Assembly: GCA_012799635.1 (NCBI GenBank)
Contig: JAAZKW010000036.1
Location: forward strand, 1 to 39,406
Reading direction: 5' to 3'
From: Mollicutes bacterium
GTDB taxonomy: Bacteria > Bacillota_I > Bacilli_A > RF39 > UBA660
Length of the DNA: 39,406 nucleotides
In this document: piece after piece, positions 1-8,674 of the stretch
How positions within the stretch are numbered: position 1 is the stretch's first letter
Layout of the letters: each line of letters opens with the position of its first letter
Made by a program: the position numbers and the translations under genes
The notes under the pieces: generated by a model
What the model was told of the DNA's origin: nothing
The model's input: the letters and a program-made list of their open reading frames with translations, nothing else
Database searches by the model: none

Positions 1-736
1 GTAAGGGATTTTTTATCTCTTGGGCTGCTTCGAATAAGAAGTTTGCTTTATCATCATAGGTTTGTTCCATTATCGTTTTATTCTTATATAATTCATTTAA
101 TACTTTTATGTCGGGGTTTTCAATTGTAAAATTCATAATTATAATAGTTAAACACCATATATAACCAACCATGAAAGATGCTGGAAAAACAACTATAAGC
201 ATTCCATTAATTAATCCTAACAATAAAAAAGAATAAAAAGGAGCAAATTTCTTAGTTGCAATCACTTTTCTATTTTTAATTGCCAATATAAGTTGGTATG
301 TTCCTAAAACAACGGCATAATAAAAAGTCATAATAACTGGTATACCTTGAGGTACAACCATTTCATTGTTTTTAATATAAACTGTTTTTGCTACAAATGT
401 AATTAATAAAATAATAATTGACATAATTTTTAAAACTTTTAAACTTTTTTTTGAAATGTTACAAACCTTCATAAAATATAAACAAAATAAATAGTTTATT
501 GTTATGTAACTAATTAATACTAATTTCGCAATTAAATCATACATATATGTATTAAAATAATTTTTAAATAGTAATGCCGATATAATTTCAAGAGATGTCA
601 TCAATAAAATAGTGATTAAAATATACTTATATATTCTGGTTTCTTCATTTTTAATCTTTCTTTTTAATATAAAAATTATTGTAATAATGCTCATAACAGG
701 TAACATTGCTACTGAAAAATAAAAACCTACTCCCAT
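1..736 (-). CDS. Membrane sensor histidine-kinase-like protein, N-terminal part (C-terminus beyond left edge of window)
   Basis: Not in ORF track because partial. My reverse translation from ATG at 736 is open to the edge: MGVGFYFSVAMLPVMSIITIIFIL... several TM segments, ending ...NKTIMEQTYDDKANFLFEAAQEIKNPL, which aligns with the HisKA H-box (FLANMSHELRTPL). SD GGAG about 8 nt upstream. Confidence 0.7.
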   Translation of the reverse strand, partial: MGVGFYFSVAMLPVMSIITIIFILKRKIKNEETRIYKYILITILLMTSLEIISALLFKNYFNTYMYDLIAKLVLISYITINYLFCLYFMKVCNISKKSLKVLKIMSIIILLITFVAKTVYIKNNEMVVPQGIPVIMTFYYAVVLGTYQLILAIKNRKVIATKKFAPFYSFLLLGLINGMLIVVFPASFMVGYIWCLTIIIMNFTIENPDIKVLNELYKNKTIMEQTYDDKANFLFEAAQEIKNPL

Positions 737-828
737 AATACAACTCCATTCTAATATTATAACTAGATTATAACATATTTAAAGCAAAAAAATTATATAA
801 ATTATAGTATTTAAAATGTATCGATCTT

Positions 829-1428
829 TTAAGATGACGATTTTCTAGAACGAGTAATACCACCTAATTGTTTGCAACTATCTACATAATATTTTAAATC
901 AATCTTCCCACTTGTCATTCTTTTTAAAGGCTCATTTGTAAATATAATTTTCTCTGGTTTCCAACTATCTCCAAATCTTTTTTTAACAACTTTTTTTATT
1001 TTAAATTCTAAAGCATCAACATTGATATCACCAATACCTAATGAAATATAATAAACTGGAGTGTTTTGTTCTAAATCAAGTGGGAAAGGCACAACAACAG
1101 CTTCTCTTACCCCAGGTATAGTTGGAAGAAATTGTTCAAGTCGTTCTGGATATATATTATCACAACCACTTACAAAATTTCTCTTTTCTCTTCCGTGATA
1201 TTTATAAAAACCATCAGCATCTTTTGATAAACAATCGCCAGTATCAAGCCACCTTTTACCATCTTCATCAAAATAAATAACTTTTTTAGTCTCCGATTCG
1301 TTTTTATGGTACCTCATCATTACAGGCAAACCAGAAAGTTGTAAAACACCTATTTCTCCAATTTCTACTTCTTCTTTAGTCTCGCTATTAATAAGTCTTA
1401 CTTCTAATCCTGGAACTGGAATACCCAA
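829..1428 (-). CDS. AMP-binding acyl-CoA synthetase/ligase, C-terminal part (probably one gene with 1404..2537, joined by a -1 frameshift)
   Basis: Carries late ANL motifs: WLDTGD (A7), GREKRNFVSGCDNIYPERLE (A8), KRMTSGKIDLKYY (A10). Begins at a TTG without a convincing independent start. Confidence 0.75.
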   Translation of the reverse strand: MGIPVPGLEVRLINSETKEEVEIGEIGVLQLSGLPVMMRYHKNESETKKVIYFDEDGKRWLDTGDCLSKDADGFYKYHGREKRNFVSGCDNIYPERLEQFLPTIPGVREAVVVPFPLDLEQNTPVYYISLGIGDINVDALEFKIKKVVKKRFGDSWKPEKIIFTNEPLKRMTSGKIDLKYYVDSCKQLGGITRSRKSSS

Positions 1429-2537
1429 AGTACCTTCTTTAAAAAAATCCCAGTATTATAAATTCCAAATCCATAACTTTCTGTTAACCCCAAAGCTTCA
1501 CCAATCTTTCCTTGACAACCACAATACTCTAACGCTCTATTTATTGGCTCAATTGTTGCTTCCCTTCTTGCCTCTCCTCCAGAAAATAATAGTTTTAAAT
1601 TCTTTAATGAATTAGGCTTTAAGTCACTACGCGGTTTATAAACACCTTCACTGGCTTCTTCGATAAAAGATGTCCAATGTATCGGACCACCAGATGTTCC
1701 ACTAGCATTAGTTCTTACAAGTTCATCATAAAAATCTTTGGGAAATGCTTTTAATGTTAATGCATATGTTGCACCGTTAGTTAAAGCAGTATGCATAACC
1801 GTTTTCCCGAAAGACATATACCCGAACGGAATTTGTCCTAAATAAATCATTCCATCAAAATAACCATCTCCATACATAGTTTTCATACCTTCAACACCAG
1901 CATTTAAAGCATAATCGTTTAACTCTACTCCCTTAGGTATTCCTGTCGAACCACCAGTAAATATAATATCTCTTAATTCCCCGCTAACATATGGTATCTT
2001 TGGGAAAAACTCACCATAATCTTTTTTAACTAAAGAATTTAATCTTTTCCCCTTTGATAATGTAAAATTAAGAAGCATTAGTTTTTGCAACTCATATTGT
2101 AATCTAACTTTTTTATCACTAATTCTATCTGATAATGAATATAAGATGCTTGAAAAATCAAGCGATCTCGATAATCCCTTAAATTTATTATAAGCACTAT
2201 CAACTGTAATAACCATTTTGGGTTTTGTTAGCTCTAATTGATTCTTAATATCCTCTTTTTTCCCAAACGGATCAAAACCCACAACAATAGCTCCTAATAA
2301 ATTTAAAGCATAAAGCAAATATACACCCTCTGGAGTATTAAACATAGATACACCAATTAAATCACCTTTTCTTACACCCTTAGAATGTAACATTTTAGCA
2401 TATAAATTAATAGCTTCAAACATTTCTTCTGCAGAAATCTTTTCCTTATCAAATGTCAAAGATATATTGTCCATTTTATTTTTTAAACTTTCATATAAAT
2501 AATCATATTTACTTTGATTGGGATTTATTTTTTTCAC
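1404..2537 (-). CDS. AMP-binding acyl-CoA synthetase/ligase, N-terminal part (frame 0)
   Basis: A3 motif IIFTGGSTGIPKGVE and A5-like GLTESYG; GTG start with GGAGGG SD; promoter TTGACA-N17-TAAAAT upstream. Confidence 0.85.
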   Translation of the reverse strand: MKKINPNQSKYDYLYESLKNKMDNISLTFDKEKISAEEMFEAINLYAKMLHSKGVRKGDLIGVSMFNTPEGVYLLYALNLLGAIVVGFDPFGKKEDIKNQLELTKPKMVITVDSAYNKFKGLSRSLDFSSILYSLSDRISDKKVRLQYELQKLMLLNFTLSKGKRLNSLVKKDYGEFFPKIPYVSGELRDIIFTGGSTGIPKGVELNDYALNAGVEGMKTMYGDGYFDGMIYLGQIPFGYMSFGKTVMHTALTNGATYALTLKAFPKDFYDELVRTNASGTSGGPIHWTSFIEEASEGVYKPRSDLKPNSLKNLKLLFSGGEARREATIEPINRALEYCGCQGKIGEALGLTESYGFGIYNTGIFLKKVLWVFQFQD

Positions 2538-2573
2538 AAAACCCTCCTTTTAGAACGTATTTCATTAGTTATA

Positions 2574-2602
2574 ATTTTAACACTCTATATTATCGTTGTC
2601 AA
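2574..2602 (-). promoter_or_regulatory. Sigma-A-like promoter for the split AMP-ligase gene
   Basis: Minus strand TTGACA (2602-2597), 17-nt spacer, TAAAAT (2579-2574), upstream of the GTG at 2537. Confidence 0.65.
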
Positions 2603-2692
2603 TTTAATTATACTGTTTTATGCAGTCGTTTTTTCAATAAAATTTGCTAAACTTACCATTATCTTTCTCTTGCACTTTTTATTATAATGTAT

Positions 2693-4648
2693 TTAACTAA
2701 TTTTTTTTATAGTTGATTGTGCAAGCTTTCTAACCAAACTCGGTCTATCAAAAAATATTGAATCCATAATATGAATATCCATATCATCAAAACGCCGCCT
2801 TTCCAAGTCTCTAAAATCTATTTTATCTGACTTAGTATACGGTATTTCTTTAATATATGTTATAACCAATGCTCTTTCTCTTTCACCAATATCTTCTAAA
2901 CAGTAATCATCTAGTTGTCTAGCAAGTTCTGATGTTCCTTTTACACCAGATTTTAACTTTATAAATGCTGTTGGTATTGTTCCATTAGCATCTTCACGAA
3001 TTTTAATTCCAACTACAACACAATCATCCACTGCAAAATGAGATTTAAGCCTTCTTTCAATTGGAAAATTAGCTACAGTATGTCCATCGGGACGCATCAT
3101 AACCCTTTTTAATCTACCATAATAAAATAATTCGCCTTTCTCATTGATTGACATTATATCTCCCGTTTTATACAATGGTCTTCCATATTTATCATAAGTC
3201 AGTATTTCTTTCGTTTTTTCTTCCTCTCCCAAATAACCCAATGTCATAGTAGGTCCTCCTAATTCAAGCTCACCTCGTTCATTAAGCCCTATTTCTTCGC
3301 CTGTTTCTGGATGAACAATCCTTCCATAAAATCCAGGTAATAAGATTCCCACACTGTTTAGATTATATTTTTCAGGGGCATTTGACATTACTGAAACAGA
3401 ACCACCAAATTCAGTTTCACCATATCCTTCAACTATTTTTGCTTCAGAACCATATTTTTTTAAAGAGGAATTTATATCGATAAGTTTTTTTACAGTTGTT
3501 TCATCACCACCAGTAATAGGAAGATCGATATGACGACAAAAATTTGGACGAAAGAAATTATACACACGCATTGAAGGTTTAGTTAGTTGTTCCCAATATG
3601 CTGGGACACCAATTCCAACATTTGCTTTGTGCTTGATTACACTTTGAATAAATTTATTAGGATTTATTTTTGGAACTAAAACTACAAGCCAAATATTAGA
3701 AAAAGAATTATGAAAACCACAAAATGAACCATATGCCGAAAAATATGGGACTACCCCCAAAAATCTTTTCCCTGGAGGCAAACATGCAGAAATATATTTT
3801 AAATTATTAACCATTGCATTATAATTTTCATTACTAAAAACACATGCTTTTAAATTATCGGCAGTTGTACCACTTGTACACAACGCAGTAGCAGGTTGAT
3901 TTTCTTCATAAGAAGCTATGTAATTTCCCGTATGTTGATGTGATAATTCTAAAAATTTATCTAATTGATAATATCTACCACTATCTTTAATTTCTTGTAA
4001 TCTTATTAAATAATCTTTAAGTAAAAACTTTAGTCTAACTGGTGATGTTTCCAAAGTTTGTTCCAATAAAGAAGCGGGTAAAGAATGTGTTGGTGAAATG
4101 TTTGTTATTTTTTCTACCATTAAACGCTCTTTAATTGGCTCAATTTTCGGTTTACATATTTCATTATGACAGAATAGCAATACTGATTTTGATTTATTAA
4201 CCATTCTAGCAATTTGTTCAGAATTAATCCTTGGATCAAGCATAAGTGATGCAGCGCCAATCATATTTGCAGCATACTTTAAATATACTGTTTCTGGAAT
4301 ATTGGGTAAACAAAGAGTAATATAGTCCCCTTTACTGATTCCAAATTTACTTAAAGCTTTAGCATATTCAAGTATTTTTTCTTGTTTTAATTCACCATAT
4401 GTTATTGGCACACCAAAATATTCAATAGCAACTTCAGAATCATATCCAGTAGTCCTTTCCCACATAAAATCAACTATTTTTGTATTAATACCATCAAAAA
4501 CGCTTTTATATGCATCTTTCGGATAATTAACCAAATGAGGCATATCTTTTGTTAGGTTTCCAACATTTATTCCTTTATAATCGTGGGTCATTTCATCGTA
4601 CCTTTCTTTGCATGATTTATTGATACCCCTTGATAAACAATCTAACAT
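2693..4648 (-). CDS. AMP-dependent acyl-CoA synthetase/ligase family protein (start may be the ATG at 4591)
   Basis: CTSGTTADNLKACVFSNENY (A3-like), VEGYGETEFGG (A5), PLYKTGD (A7), YTKSDKIDFRDLE (A10-like). Confidence 0.85.
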   Translation of the reverse strand: MLDCLSRGINKSCKERYDEMTHDYKGINVGNLTKDMPHLVNYPKDAYKSVFDGINTKIVDFMWERTTGYDSEVAIEYFGVPITYGELKQEKILEYAKALSKFGISKGDYITLCLPNIPETVYLKYAANMIGAASLMLDPRINSEQIARMVNKSKSVLLFCHNEICKPKIEPIKERLMVEKITNISPTHSLPASLLEQTLETSPVRLKFLLKDYLIRLQEIKDSGRYYQLDKFLELSHQHTGNYIASYEENQPATALCTSGTTADNLKACVFSNENYNAMVNNLKYISACLPPGKRFLGVVPYFSAYGSFCGFHNSFSNIWLVVLVPKINPNKFIQSVIKHKANVGIGVPAYWEQLTKPSMRVYNFFRPNFCRHIDLPITGGDETTVKKLIDINSSLKKYGSEAKIVEGYGETEFGGSVSVMSNAPEKYNLNSVGILLPGFYGRIVHPETGEEIGLNERGELELGGPTMTLGYLGEEEKTKEILTYDKYGRPLYKTGDIMSINEKGELFYYGRLKRVMMRPDGHTVANFPIERRLKSHFAVDDCVVVGIKIREDANGTIPTAFIKLKSGVKGTSELARQLDDYCLEDIGERERALVITYIKEIPYTKSDKIDFRDLERRRFDDMDIHIMDSIFFDRPSLVRKLAQSTIKKIS

Positions 4649-4790
4649 CGCTCATACTATTAAAATAAATTACTTCGAAGCGTTTGATGTTTTTAAAACA
4701 TAGATCAGAATACTAAATTCATATATATAATACCATTTATTTAATTATTTTCAAATAATTTTAGAGAAGTTTGTAATAGCTTATTTTCTC

Positions 4791-4819
4791 TTGCGCTTTT
4801 TACAATATAACTATATAAT
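4791..4819 (+). promoter_or_regulatory. Sigma-A-like promoter for the Y-family polymerase
   Basis: TTGCGC (4791-4796), 17-nt spacer, TATAAT (4814-4819). Confidence 0.65.
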
Positions 4820-4826
4820 AAATATA

Positions 4827-4840
4827 TAAACATTTGTTTG
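4827..4840 (+). promoter_or_regulatory. Possible LexA (SOS) operator
   Basis: TAAACATTTGTTTG against the Gram-positive LexA consensus CGAAC-N4-GTTCG; 11/14 identical to CGAACATTTGTTCG. Sits just downstream of the -10 and upstream of the SD. Confidence 0.4.
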
Positions 4841-4849
4841 GAGGAAGAC

Positions 4850-6109
4850 ATGGATAAATTAAATCGTAGCATTATATGCATTGATTTAAAAAGTTTTTTC
4901 GCCTCATGTGAATGCATTGAAAAAAACCTTAATCCTTTTACCTTTCCTTTAGTAGTAGCTAATCCTAAACAGGGGAAAGGTGCCTTAACTTTGGCTGTTA
5001 CTCCTTACTTAAAAACTCTTGGAGTTAAATCAAGAGGACGGTTATATGAAATACCTAAAAATATAAAATACTATATTACTAAACCACAAATGAGCCTTTA
5101 TATGAAAAAAAGCAAGGAAGTTAATGACATATATTTAGATTTCGTTGCTTCTGAAGACCTTTACGTATATTCTATTGATGAGTGTTTTTTAGATGTTACT
5201 AATTATTTAAAATTATATAATAAAACTGATTATGAACTAGCTTTAGATATATTAAATAAGGTTAAGGAAAAAACGAAGCTTACTGCAGTTGTTGGAATTG
5301 GTCCTAACATGCTACTTGCTAAAGTAGCTATGGATGTTGAAGCTAAACATAATAAAGATTGTATAGCAAAATGGGATTATAAAGATATTCCTTTGAAGCT
5401 TTGGAACATTTCTCCGCTTTCTAAAATGTGGGGAATTGGCCCTAGAATGGAAAAAAAATTAAATCAAATGAAATTATATAGTATTGGTGATATTGCTAAA
5501 ATGGATAAAATGGTTTTAAAACAACGCTTTGGTACTATTGGAGAAGATATCTGGAATCATGCTAATGGTATTAACACCACCTTGTTAAAAGATTTAAATA
5601 ACTACAAAGTTAAGGAACAATCATATAGTCATTCACAAGTTTTATTTAAAGATTATAATGATAAAAATATTGGAATTATTATTAATGAAATGGTTGAGAT
5701 GCTTACTGCACGACTTAGACATAATAATAAAGAATGTATCGGTGTTGGATTAGGAATAGATTATTCTAAAAATGTTGGGGGATCTTTTTATCATCAAATT
5801 AAATTAGATGTTCCTACTGATAATAATAAAGAAATTATTAAAGTATGTAATTTGATATTTGACCGTTTTTATGAAAATTTACCCATTAGAAAAATAACCA
5901 TTTCTTTAAATGGATTAATACCTAAAGTTGGTAAACAACTTAATCTTTTTGAAGAAGCTAAAACAACAAAAAAAGAAGAAAGCATTAATAAAGTTATTGA
6001 TAAAATTAAATCAAAATATGGGAAAAACAGTTTGCTTAAAGCAAGCAACCTTTTAAAAGATTCAACAGCTATTGAAAGAAATAAAAAAATTAAAGGTCAT
6101 GATGAATAG
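4850..6109 (+). CDS. Y-family translesion DNA polymerase (UmuC/UvrX-like)
   Basis: SIICIDLKSFFASCECIEKNLNPFTFPLVVANPKQGKGALTLAVTPYLKTLGVKSRGRLYEIP; YSIDECFLDVT catalytic motif; SD GGAGG before ATG 4850 (the track start at 4838 is TTG). Confidence 0.93.
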   Translation: MDKLNRSIICIDLKSFFASCECIEKNLNPFTFPLVVANPKQGKGALTLAVTPYLKTLGVKSRGRLYEIPKNIKYYITKPQMSLYMKKSKEVNDIYLDFVASEDLYVYSIDECFLDVTNYLKLYNKTDYELALDILNKVKEKTKLTAVVGIGPNMLLAKVAMDVEAKHNKDCIAKWDYKDIPLKLWNISPLSKMWGIGPRMEKKLNQMKLYSIGDIAKMDKMVLKQRFGTIGEDIWNHANGINTTLLKDLNNYKVKEQSYSHSQVLFKDYNDKNIGIIINEMVEMLTARLRHNNKECIGVGLGIDYSKNVGGSFYHQIKLDVPTDNNKEIIKVCNLIFDRFYENLPIRKITISLNGLIPKVGKQLNLFEEAKTTKKEESINKVIDKIKSKYGKNSLLKASNLLKDSTAIERNKKIKGHDE

Positions 6110-6586
6110 TTAAGTTTTTATCTCATCACCCTTATATGGATTCTCACCTGTTCGATAGTGCTTACCAATTTTCTTCGTAACTTCTGTTGCATGATGTTCA
6201 TCTATTGCAGCAACTTTTGGTGGTTTTGCTGGATTATATTCAATTGGTGCGCCATCTTTAGGAATAACTGGTTTCATTGCCATTTCAGATACATAACCAT
6301 TTGTTTTTACATTTTTATTTAAAATATCAGTGCTAACCGAAGAAATTGTCTCTATTCTATCTGGTCCATAAAAGTCATCTTCGCCTGCTAAATTAGGATT
6401 AATTTCCTTTTTACTTTTAGTTAAACTTTCAGTTGCAACAGACGAAGCAACAAAAGTATTATCAGTTAAAAGTTCTGGTTTTATTTGCTTTTTATTAGGA
6501 TCAAGGGGCATTTGATTTGGGGTTATAGATGAATCTAAATTATAAGGTATCGGTCTTGGTTTTATTTGCTTATTTAATTCATTCAT
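6110..6586 (-). CDS. Hypothetical low-complexity, proline/lysine-rich protein
   Basis: 158-aa ORF without recognisable domain; repeated K-x-I-(K/N)-P pieces (NKQIKPRPI, KKQIKPELL, KKEINPNL). Stop codon directly abuts the polymerase stop. Confidence 0.6.
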   Translation of the reverse strand: MNELNKQIKPRPIPYNLDSSITPNQMPLDPNKKQIKPELLTDNTFVASSVATESLTKSKKEINPNLAGEDDFYGPDRIETISSVSTDILNKNVKTNGYVSEMAMKPVIPKDGAPIEYNPAKPPKVAAIDEHHATEVTKKIGKHYRTGENPYKGDEIKT

Positions 6587-6660
6587 AATTATTTACCTCT
6601 ATAAATATTATCACACATTAAAAAAACTTGTAAACCCATTAATAATTTTAAAAAATTATA

Positions 6661-6906
6661 TTAATTATGCTCTTTTATTTTTTGTAACAATTCATAATGT
6701 TTTAAATTGTTTTCATAATAATCAAGTCTTTCTTTAACATTTGTTACTATTTTACCAATATAACTTTTAGATACTTTCATATATTCAGCAATTTCACTTA
6801 ATGATAAATTTTCTTCATAATATAAGCTAAATATTTCTTTTTGCTTTTCTGTGAGTAGAAATGCATAAATATTAAAAAGCTCACCATAATATACAAACTC
6901 TTCCAT
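6661..6906 (-). CDS. ylxM: YlxM/UPF0122 family helix-turn-helix protein
   Basis: LLTEKQKEIFSLYYEENLSLSEIAEYMKVSKSYIGKIV; adjacent to ftsY. Confidence 0.85.
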   Translation of the reverse strand: MEEFVYYGELFNIYAFLLTEKQKEIFSLYYEENLSLSEIAEYMKVSKSYIGKIVTNVKERLDYYENNLKHYELLQKIKEHN

Positions 6907-7890
6907 TTACATCAAATCCTTAAATAAACCGTATATATACTCTTCAATATCAAATTCTTTTAAATCATCCATATTTTCTCCAAGACCTACAAATTTAACT
7001 GGTAAAGATACTTCTTCTTTAATAGCTAAAACAATTCCTCCTTTAGCAGTACTATCCAACTTAGTTAATACTATACCTGTTATATTTGTTATTTCTTTAA
7101 AGGCTTTAGCTTGCATAATACCATTTTGACCAGTATTAGCATCAATTACTAATAATGTCTCATGAGGAGCTTTTACAATAAGCTTTCCGATTACTTTATT
7201 TATTTTATCAAGTTCATTCATTAAATTAATTTTATTATGAAGACGACCTGCAGTATCAATTAAAACAATATCAATATTATCCTCTTTGGCTTTTTTAATG
7301 CCATCAAATATAATACCAGCAGGATCAATGCCACCTTTACCATAAAAATCACATCCAACTCTATCAGACCATATCTTTAGTTGCTCTACTGCTCCAGCTC
7401 TAAAAGTATCTCCAGCAATCATTAAAACCTTCTTACCCATCGATTTATATTTATAAGCAAGCTTTGCTATTGTAGTTGTTTTACCAACTCCATTTACTCC
7501 AACTACTAAAATAATTGTAGGACCATCTTTGGATATATTAATTTTATCTGTAAGACTTTCTCCAGCTACATATATAATTAATAATTCATCTACTATTACT
7601 TCATTTAAATAAGAAGTATCTGTTATATTTTCTGTTTTAACACGAGATTTAATCTTATCAATAAATTTAAATACAGTATTAACACCAATATCTGCTGATA
7701 TCAAAATATTTTCAAGCTCATCAAAATAATCATCACTTATCTTTGTATATTTAATTCCTAGCATACTAAGTTTAGATACAAACTCTTTTCTTGTCTTTTC
7801 TAAACCCTTTTCATATATTTTTGTATCTTCACTAACTGTTTTTTCTTTTTTACTTTGAAATTTCTCTTTTATCTTATTAAATAATCCCAT
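6907..7890 (-). CDS. ftsY: Signal recognition particle receptor FtsY
   Basis: SRP GTPase motifs GVNGVGKTTTIAKLA, AGDTFRAGAVEQL, IDTAGRLHNK, LTKLDSTAKGG. Confidence 0.97.
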   Translation of the reverse strand: MGLFNKIKEKFQSKKEKTVSEDTKIYEKGLEKTRKEFVSKLSMLGIKYTKISDDYFDELENILISADIGVNTVFKFIDKIKSRVKTENITDTSYLNEVIVDELLIIYVAGESLTDKINISKDGPTIILVVGVNGVGKTTTIAKLAYKYKSMGKKVLMIAGDTFRAGAVEQLKIWSDRVGCDFYGKGGIDPAGIIFDGIKKAKEDNIDIVLIDTAGRLHNKINLMNELDKINKVIGKLIVKAPHETLLVIDANTGQNGIMQAKAFKEITNITGIVLTKLDSTAKGGIVLAIKEEVSLPVKFVGLGENMDDLKEFDIEEYIYGLFKDLM

Positions 7891-7891
7891 A

Positions 7892-8608
7892 TTACATCTC
7901 TACATTATGATATATTTCTGAAACATCTTCGATTGCATCAAGCATATTAAGTAATTTTTCAAAAGTTTTTTTATCCTCACCTTTTAAAACCACTTTATCT
8001 TTAGCAAACATTCCTGTTTCATCATATATATATTCTATCCTTTTATATAAATTTTCTATTACATCTTTTAGCTTTTGTTCATCAGATGGATTTACAGCTA
8101 TAGTTAATATTTCATCTTCTAAATCAAAATCTATTGGTTCTATTGCATTTGCAATTAAGTTATCTAAAACCTTTTCTTCATCATTACATTTAAATGATAT
8201 TACACTTAAATAGTCATAATTATATGAAACACTGTTAGTTACTCCAAGTGATTTGTTAACTTTATTAAATGCTGATCTTATATAACCTACCGTTCTATTG
8301 ACATTATCTGTTAAACATTTGATAATAAGAGTTGATTGGCCTGGCCCAAAACCTTCATACGTGGTTGAGAAATATTCTTCTCCGCCAACTCCTTTAGCCT
8401 TATCTATCGCTCTTGTAATAATATCATTAGGAATTTGTAATCTTTTGGCTTTTTCTACTTTTCTTTTCAATACATCATTAGCAGCTAGATTAACTCCTCC
8501 TTTTTTTGCAGCCAAATATATTTCTTTAGCAAATGTAGTATACATTCTACCGCGGGTAGCACCAGATTTTTGAATACTAGCTTTTCTTACTTCATATGCT
8601 CTTCCCAT
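7892..8608 (-). CDS. YebC/PmpR (TACO1) family protein
   Basis: MGRAYEVRKASIQKSGATRGRMYTTFAKEIYLAAKKGG; RLQIPNDIITRAIDKAKG; YEGFGPG. Confidence 0.93.
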   Translation of the reverse strand: MGRAYEVRKASIQKSGATRGRMYTTFAKEIYLAAKKGGVNLAANDVLKRKVEKAKRLQIPNDIITRAIDKAKGVGGEEYFSTTYEGFGPGQSTLIIKCLTDNVNRTVGYIRSAFNKVNKSLGVTNSVSYNYDYLSVISFKCNDEEKVLDNLIANAIEPIDFDLEDEILTIAVNPSDEQKLKDVIENLYKRIEYIYDETGMFAKDKVVLKGEDKKTFEKLLNMLDAIEDVSEIYHNVEM

Positions 8609-8674
8609 ATATTCACTTCCTTTTACAATTTAAATTATATCATGTATTACTTGTTTTTAGCAAAAACTAAGTTA

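Noticed and set aside
2453-2650. 65-aa plus-strand ORF
   Set aside because: Antisense to the AMP-ligase start and its promoter; AT-rich composition, no motif.
2662-4802. Similar strings TCTCTTGCACTTTTTA (about 2670) and TCTCTTGCGCTTTTTA (about 4785) flanking the 651-aa ligase
   Set aside because: The second forms the -35 region of a real promoter but the first has no matching -10 on the plus strand; too short in an AT-rich background to call a duplication.
8298-8573. 91-aa plus-strand ORF
   Set aside because: Antisense to the YebC-family gene, which has clear family motifs.
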